From: an uncultured Bacteroidales bacterium
Lineage (GTDB): Bacteria; Bacteroidota; Bacteroidia; Bacteroidales; Bacteroidaceae
DNA length: 64,000 nt
Assembly: GCA_902763885.1 (NCBI GenBank)
Contig: CACWTU010000005.1
Span: forward strand, 1-64,000
Direction: 5' to 3'
The notes under the pieces are model-generated. The model was not told where the DNA came from, searched no databases, and saw only the letters and a program-made list of their open reading frames with translations. Position numbers and translations under genes: made by a program. Within the stretch, counting starts at the first letter, position 1, and each line of letters opens with the position of its first letter. Below are positions 62,001-64,000 of this stretch, one piece after another.

Positions 62001-62097
62001 CATATCTGGTGATGGCTATCCAAGCACCAAGAATGTTCTGGACCTTCTCCAGAATTCCCGCCGGAATAAAAAGATTATTGATAGTCAACAAAAATAG
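59002..62097 (+). CDS. Secreted kinesin-light-chain-type TPR repeat protein
   Basis: A 1031-residue protein with a signal peptide (RLLILLFSCFMGCYSTAQ), the same carboxypeptidase-regulatory-like module as the preceding protein (LPDKPGVPLSGVSIRVKG), a coiled-coil segment (about 120-260), and then sixteen consecutive 42-residue TPRs (residues 336-1007) of the type YNNIGxVYxxxGDYxxAL.. KSLxIRxxxxGExH. The 42-residue spacing marks KLC/NPHP3-like TPRs, which form a long groove for peptides or proteins. If exported it would be a periplasmic scaffold or sensor arm. ATGA overlap with the previous gene indicates coupling. Confidence 0.88.
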   Translation: MRFERLLILLFSCFMGCYSTAQIQKGYVRTKGLPDKPGVPLSGVSIRVKGTHNQAISIDDGTVAIELIGKKNGDAYFLQQVQKLGYELNDKNDLNREFAFSDKVTQEFVMVSTSQLLADKQRIEENAFKYAEKSYLQKIEQLDKQKEASLIAAEKYNEEIRNLQDQFAQFQSLIDGLAEHYAHVDYDNLDEKSREIYMLIESGQLERADSLINELFDPMDVIRQNKAALDEINKKLRKAHDILDKANKDMAAVLKQQDKDAGYLYQLYTIALAGFDKDKAKFYIETRAELDTANIQWQNDAGYFIRDYLADYSGAMKYFRRSLDKALGAYGEESGWAAVCYNDIGATYLNQGDTDNALKSLLKALDISINIFGEGHINVAQCYNTLGNTYSRMGDYSKALEYYEKSLGISVDSLGQDNISAATYYNNIGQVYSNLGEYSKARDYYEKSIDIKKSVYGDANNDVATGYGNLGNVYMNLGDYTYALELFKKSVDIKRSILGEKHPDISSVYNNIGGVYSELGDYDAASDYYEKSISIYRSVFGENHLNIATCYNNLGNVCKLKGDYAKALDYFEKSLKIRNDLMGSDNLQSAPVYNNIGGLYFEKADYDKAMGYYQKSMDIIKNAIGDEKPDMVISYINIGSVYHNTGRYDEALSYFNKAYELGIKVIGDKHPRIAQCFNNMGNVYFSIGDYTNAIEYQEKALALRLEVLGENSPEVAASYNDLGYLYISLGNYEKALDLFEKSLKIYRKTLGEKHISVAKCLNNIGELNIKQKKYSAALKYLEQALKIRQAQYGENHPDVAYSYYNIGDVYYNQKKYSEALEYYLKSLDIREKILGGSNRLVAMSYYNVGQAYNKLGDYNKTVENYSKALEIRLQVYGRENSVVATNYYNLGNVYFNHGDNEKAESCYKEALDIRKALFGEEDLSVAACYNNLGQVKRDEKRYDEALDYCNKALEIRKKALENDDMDIAVSYFYIAAIYYDQGDYGNAIEYFEKCYDIRRTISGDGYPSTKNVLDLLQNSRRNKKIIDSQQK
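60007..62022 (+). repeat. Sixteen 126-bp coding repeats (42-residue TPRs)
   Basis: The DNA coding for TPR units 1-16 repeats every 126 bases with no length variation. Nucleotide identity between units is moderate and amino-acid consensus strong, so the array looks old and under selection rather than newly expanded. Confidence 0.85.
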
Positions 62098-62106
62098 GCT
62101 TGCCGA

Positions 62107-62418
62107 ATCCCACTCTTTACACAAATAAAGGCCGCCATTGGCTAACTAATCCAGAAAAGGATACGATTTGCAGTTATAATTCGGCCCGGAGGGACGAATC
62201 GGCCTGGAGGGCCGCCCGTTTCCGTTAGGAAACTAAAATGAGGTGGGATATTCATCCCACTCTTGCCACAAAATAAGGCCGCCCTCGGGCAGCTAGATGG
62301 TAGAAAGCCAGCATTTTGCAGTTATCATTCGGCCTGAAGGGACGAATCGGCCTGGAGGGCCGCCCGTTTCCGTTAGGAAACTAAAATGAGGCTTGCCGAA
62401 TCCCACTCTTTACGCAAA
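62107..62418. repeat. 147-bp tandem repeat, two full units and a partial third
   Basis: Units begin ATCCCACTCTT at 62107, 62254 and 62400 (periods 147 and 146). Each full unit has AAATAAGGCCGCC, a variable middle, TTTGCAGTTAT.ATTCGGCC, GGAGGGCCGCCCGTTTCCG and TTAGGAAACTAAAATGAGG; the last 60 or so bases are nearly identical. The third unit stops after about 20 bases, where the tRNA-Ser terminator starts. This fills the 348 bases between the TPR gene and the tRNA; no ORF is seen. Confidence 0.88.
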
Positions 62419-62462
62419 AAGCCAGGCTAAAACCTGGCTTCTTTGCGGAAAGAGTGGGATTC
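62399..62462. repeat. Inverted repeat of the tRNA-Ser 3' end around its terminator
   Basis: 62399-62418 is the reverse complement of 62443-62462 with one mismatch; the right arm is the tRNA-Ser T-arm and acceptor 3' strand, the left arm is the start of the third 147-bp unit. Between them is the tRNA terminator stem. Confidence 0.85.
62415..62440 (-). terminator. Terminator of tRNA-Ser
   Basis: On the - strand, AAGCCAGG-TTTTAG-CCTGGCTT followed by TTT forms an 8-bp stem with a T run, beginning six bases after the tRNA 3' end. Confidence 0.85.
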
Positions 62463-62533
62463 AAACCCACGGTACGGCAAGGCCGTACGCCGGATTTCGA
62501 GTCCGGTCCATTCGATCACTCTGGCATCTTTCC
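62446..62533 (-). tRNA. tRNA-Ser(CGA)
   Basis: An 88-base class II tRNA on the - strand. The acceptor GGAAAGA/TCTTTCC pairs fully, the D-arm stem is CCA/TGG, the anticodon stem-loop is CCGGA-CTCGAAA-TCCGG giving anticodon CGA (codon UCG, Ser), a long variable arm TACGGC..GCCGTA is typical of Ser, and the T-arm is GTGGG-TTTGAAT-CCCAC. CCA is not encoded. A - strand TACCTTTG at 62547-62554 is the likely -7 box. Confidence 0.94.
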
Positions 62534-62538
62534 TTGAA

Positions 62539-62584
62539 ATCGGGTGCAAAGGTATAGAAAAAATGTCTATCCGATGCACCCGAT
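62539..62584. promoter_or_regulatory. tRNA-Ser promoter region inside a 10-bp inverted repeat
   Basis: ATCGGGTGCA (62539-62548) and TGCACCCGAT (62575-62584) are a perfect 10-base inverted repeat. Between and overlapping them lies the - strand -7 box TACCTTTG (62554 to 62547). It may be an operator for the tRNA promoter or a terminator for the ACT-domain gene, whose stop is eight bases away. Confidence 0.5.
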
Positions 62585-62591
62585 AGATTAT

Positions 62592-62990
62592 TTACAACTC
62601 CTGGATAATCTGGTTGGCCAGCTCCGTGTTGTCGGGGCGTATGATTACGCGTGAGAACTCTGATGATGAATCAGCGAATGCGTACATGTACTCAACTGAT
62701 ATGCCGGCGGCTGAAAGGCGTTCCATTGCGTTAGCCATAGCGCCGGGTACATTGGCACACTCCAGATAAACCACCTGGGTCATTGTCACTGCGTATGAGT
62801 TTGCCTTGATGAGGTTGAAGGCGCGCTCAATCTGGTCACGCTCCACTATGATGCGGGCAATACCGAAATCCTGAGTCTCAGATACGGTGAATGCCTTCAT
62901 GTTTATGTTGTTGTTACCAAGCAGTCTGGCCAGCTCGGCAAATTTTCCCTTCTCATTCTCCAGGAAAACTGAAATCTGTCTGATAAGCAT
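62592..62990 (-). CDS. Double ACT-domain protein
   Basis: A 132-residue small protein made of two ACT-like ligand-binding units: IRQISVFLENEKGKFAELARLLG..NINMKAFTV (1-70) and VVYLECANVPGAMANAMERLSAAGISVEYMYAF (72-132). Such proteins bind amino acids and are commonly encoded beside phenylacetate/indoleacetate-CoA ligases in anaerobes, where they may sense aromatic or other amino acids. It starts 23 bases after the ligase gene, so the two are co-transcribed. Confidence 0.9.
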   Translation of the reverse strand: MLIRQISVFLENEKGKFAELARLLGNNNINMKAFTVSETQDFGIARIIVERDQIERAFNLIKANSYAVTMTQVVYLECANVPGAMANAMERLSAAGISVEYMYAFADSSSEFSRVIIRPDNTELANQIIQEL

Positions 62991-63013
62991 AGTTGGGGAT
63001 ATTGATTAGGTTA

Positions 63014-64000
63014 TTATTCAAATTTACGGTGGTCAATGGCGCGCTTGGCCTTGCCGGTTGAGCGCTCAATGGTACCGGGCTGCACAATCTTGATGTTAGG
63101 CTGGATACCTACAACGCTCTGGATCCTGGAAGTGAGGCGCTGACGCAGACGAACCAGTTCGTTAACCTGGTCAGTGTAGAACTCAGGCTTGACCTCAACC
63201 TGGATATCGAATGTATCAGTGTTGTTGATGCGGTCCACCTCAATAAGGAAGTAGGGCTCGTACTCCGGGAACTCCAGAAGGATTGATTCTATCTGTGACG
63301 GGAATACGTTCACGCCGCGGATAATCATCATGTCATCGCTGCGGCCCAGGATCTTGCCCATACGGACTGCGGTACGGCCACACTCACACTTGTCATAATT
63401 AAGATAGGTGAGGTCACGTGTGCGGTAACGTATCATGGGCATGCCCCACTTGTCAAGGGTTGTGAATACAAGCTCACCCTTCTGGCCGGGTTCAACAGGC
63501 TGCAGGGTTACGGGGTCTATGATCTCAGGATAATAGAGGTCTTCCCACAGATGGGTGCCGTTCTGGCACTCGCACTCGCCGCCTACGCCGGGGCCGCTTA
63601 TCTCAGTGAGTCCGTAGATATCATAAGCCTTGATGTGGAGCTTCTCCTCAAGTTCCTTACGCATGGCGTTGGTCCATGGCTCGGCACCGAATATGCCTAC
63701 CTTGAGCTTGAAGTTGTTTATGTCAAGACCCTGCTTGCGTATCTCCTCAGCCATGTAAAGGGCGTAGGATGGGGTGCAGGCAAGCGCCGTGGCACCAAAG
63801 TCCTGCATAAGCTGGAGCTGTTTCTGTGTGTTGCCGCTACTGGTGGGTATGACTGTGGCACCAATCTTGTGCACTCCGTCATGGGCACCCAGACCGCCTG
63901 TAAAAAGGCCGTATCCGTAGGCAATCTGAACCATGTCATCGCTATTAAGTCCATAGGCCGTAAAACAACGGGCTACAGCTTCTGACCAGTTATCAAGGTC
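63014..64000 (-). CDS. paaK: Phenylacetate-CoA ligase, 5' end beyond window
   Basis: The frame is open to the last base of the window, so the N-terminal part (about 100 residues) is missing and 328 residues are visible. IAYGYGLFTGGLGAHDG, PTSSGNTQKQLQLM, DIYGLTEISGPGVGGEC (adenylation motif), YRTRDLT, GRSDDMMIIRGVNVFPSQIE and the C-terminal STGKAKRAIDHRKF Lys region match PaaK-type adenylating ligases for aryl acetates. In anaerobic Bacteroidales this often works with indolepyruvate:ferredoxin oxidoreductase in aromatic amino-acid turnover, but those genes are not visible here. Confidence 0.92.
   Translation of the reverse strand, partial: DLDNWSEAVARCFTAYGLNSDDMVQIAYGYGLFTGGLGAHDGVHKIGATVIPTSSGNTQKQLQLMQDFGATALACTPSYALYMAEEIRKQGLDINNFKLKVGIFGAEPWTNAMRKELEEKLHIKAYDIYGLTEISGPGVGGECECQNGTHLWEDLYYPEIIDPVTLQPVEPGQKGELVFTTLDKWGMPMIRYRTRDLTYLNYDKCECGRTAVRMGKILGRSDDMMIIRGVNVFPSQIESILLEFPEYEPYFLIEVDRINNTDTFDIQVEVKPEFYTDQVNELVRLRQRLTSRIQSVVGIQPNIKIVQPGTIERSTGKAKRAIDHRKFE

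Noticed and set aside
60007..62022. Minisatellite or CRISPR-like periodicity of 126 bases
   Set aside because: It is in frame and encodes 42-residue TPRs with amino-acid rather than nucleotide conservation.
56914..62097. Thoeris or other named TIR defence system
   Set aside because: No ThsA, SLOG, STING or CD-NTase gene nearby; the neighbours are a RyR channel and exported TPR proteins, so the named systems do not fit.
62107..62418. Possible CRISPR array
   Set aside because: Only two full units of 147 bases with mostly conserved interiors; no short repeats separated by unique spacers and no cas genes.
62399..62533. tRNA-Ser as attachment site of an integrated element
   Set aside because: The copied tRNA 3' sequence is in inverse orientation and no integrase or phage gene is visible, so it is not a normal att pair.

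Overview
The window looks like a chromosomal segment of a Bacteroidales bacterium (Bacteroides/Prevotella-like, species not determinable). The evidence is TAnnTTTG-type -7 promoter boxes, the absence of obvious Shine-Dalgarno sites, type III glutamine synthetase, DapL-route lysine synthesis, an S46 dipeptidyl-peptidase, a TonB-dependent receptor with a DUF4249 lipoprotein partner, and a Stealth-type capsule gene.

Region 1 (1-29305) is dominated by nitrogen assimilation: glnK-amt, asnB, glnN, gltBD, then dapF-dapL-carAB-purF, almost all on the + strand. A block of unrelated genes sits inside it (outer-membrane protein, GH27 alpha-galactosidase, SGNH hydrolase, DEDDh exonuclease, CAT-like acetyltransferase, mtgA, a RhuM remnant, a YdeI-like protein, GH10 xylanase). 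The most striking feature is unannotated. glnK-amt, asnB and glnN are each preceded by a promoter, a short ORF rich in Asn (and Gln) codons and a strong intrinsic terminator. The end of each short ORF can pair with the 5' arm of its terminator. This has the architecture of ribosome-mediated transcription attenuation responding to Asn/Gln-tRNA charging, and would tie three ammonium-assimilation units to one signal.

Region 2 (29311-43072, - strand) is a 14-gene tightly packed capsule/exopolysaccharide operon: flippase, EpsG-like polymerase, WecA-like initiating transferase, two GT4 glycosyltransferases, a Stealth phosphotransferase, a TagD/TagF-like glycerol-phosphate pair, a beta-helix protein, three membrane acyltransferases (two a tandem duplicate) and two hexapeptide acyltransferases. 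It suggests a phosphodiester-containing, acylated surface glycan.

Region 3 (43157-53528) holds an esterase, an S46 peptidase, a Zn-cluster-less sirtuin, a PurF-like protein lacking the N-terminal Cys, and a lipoprotein/TonB-dependent receptor/DUF4249 operon.

Region 4 (53611-62097, + strand) is a compact six-gene island: a two-TM CASTOR/POLLUX-like channel with RCK-like and RyR domains, a stand-alone RyR protein, a TonB-C protein, a membrane-anchored TIR protein with an intact candidate catalytic Glu, and two paralogous secreted proteins, the second carrying sixteen 42-residue kinesin-light-chain-type TPRs. It is a plausible undescribed nucleotide-signalling/defence or envelope-sensing system.

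Region 5 (62098-64000) holds a 147-bp tandem repeat, tRNA-Ser(CGA), a double-ACT protein and a partial phenylacetate-CoA ligase. Two intergenic repeat families run through the window: REP-like palindromes built on GGGGACtGTCCCC or GGGGACGGTTCT, and AT-rich ATTGAAA arrays with structured hairpins. Both often sit exactly at stop codons.
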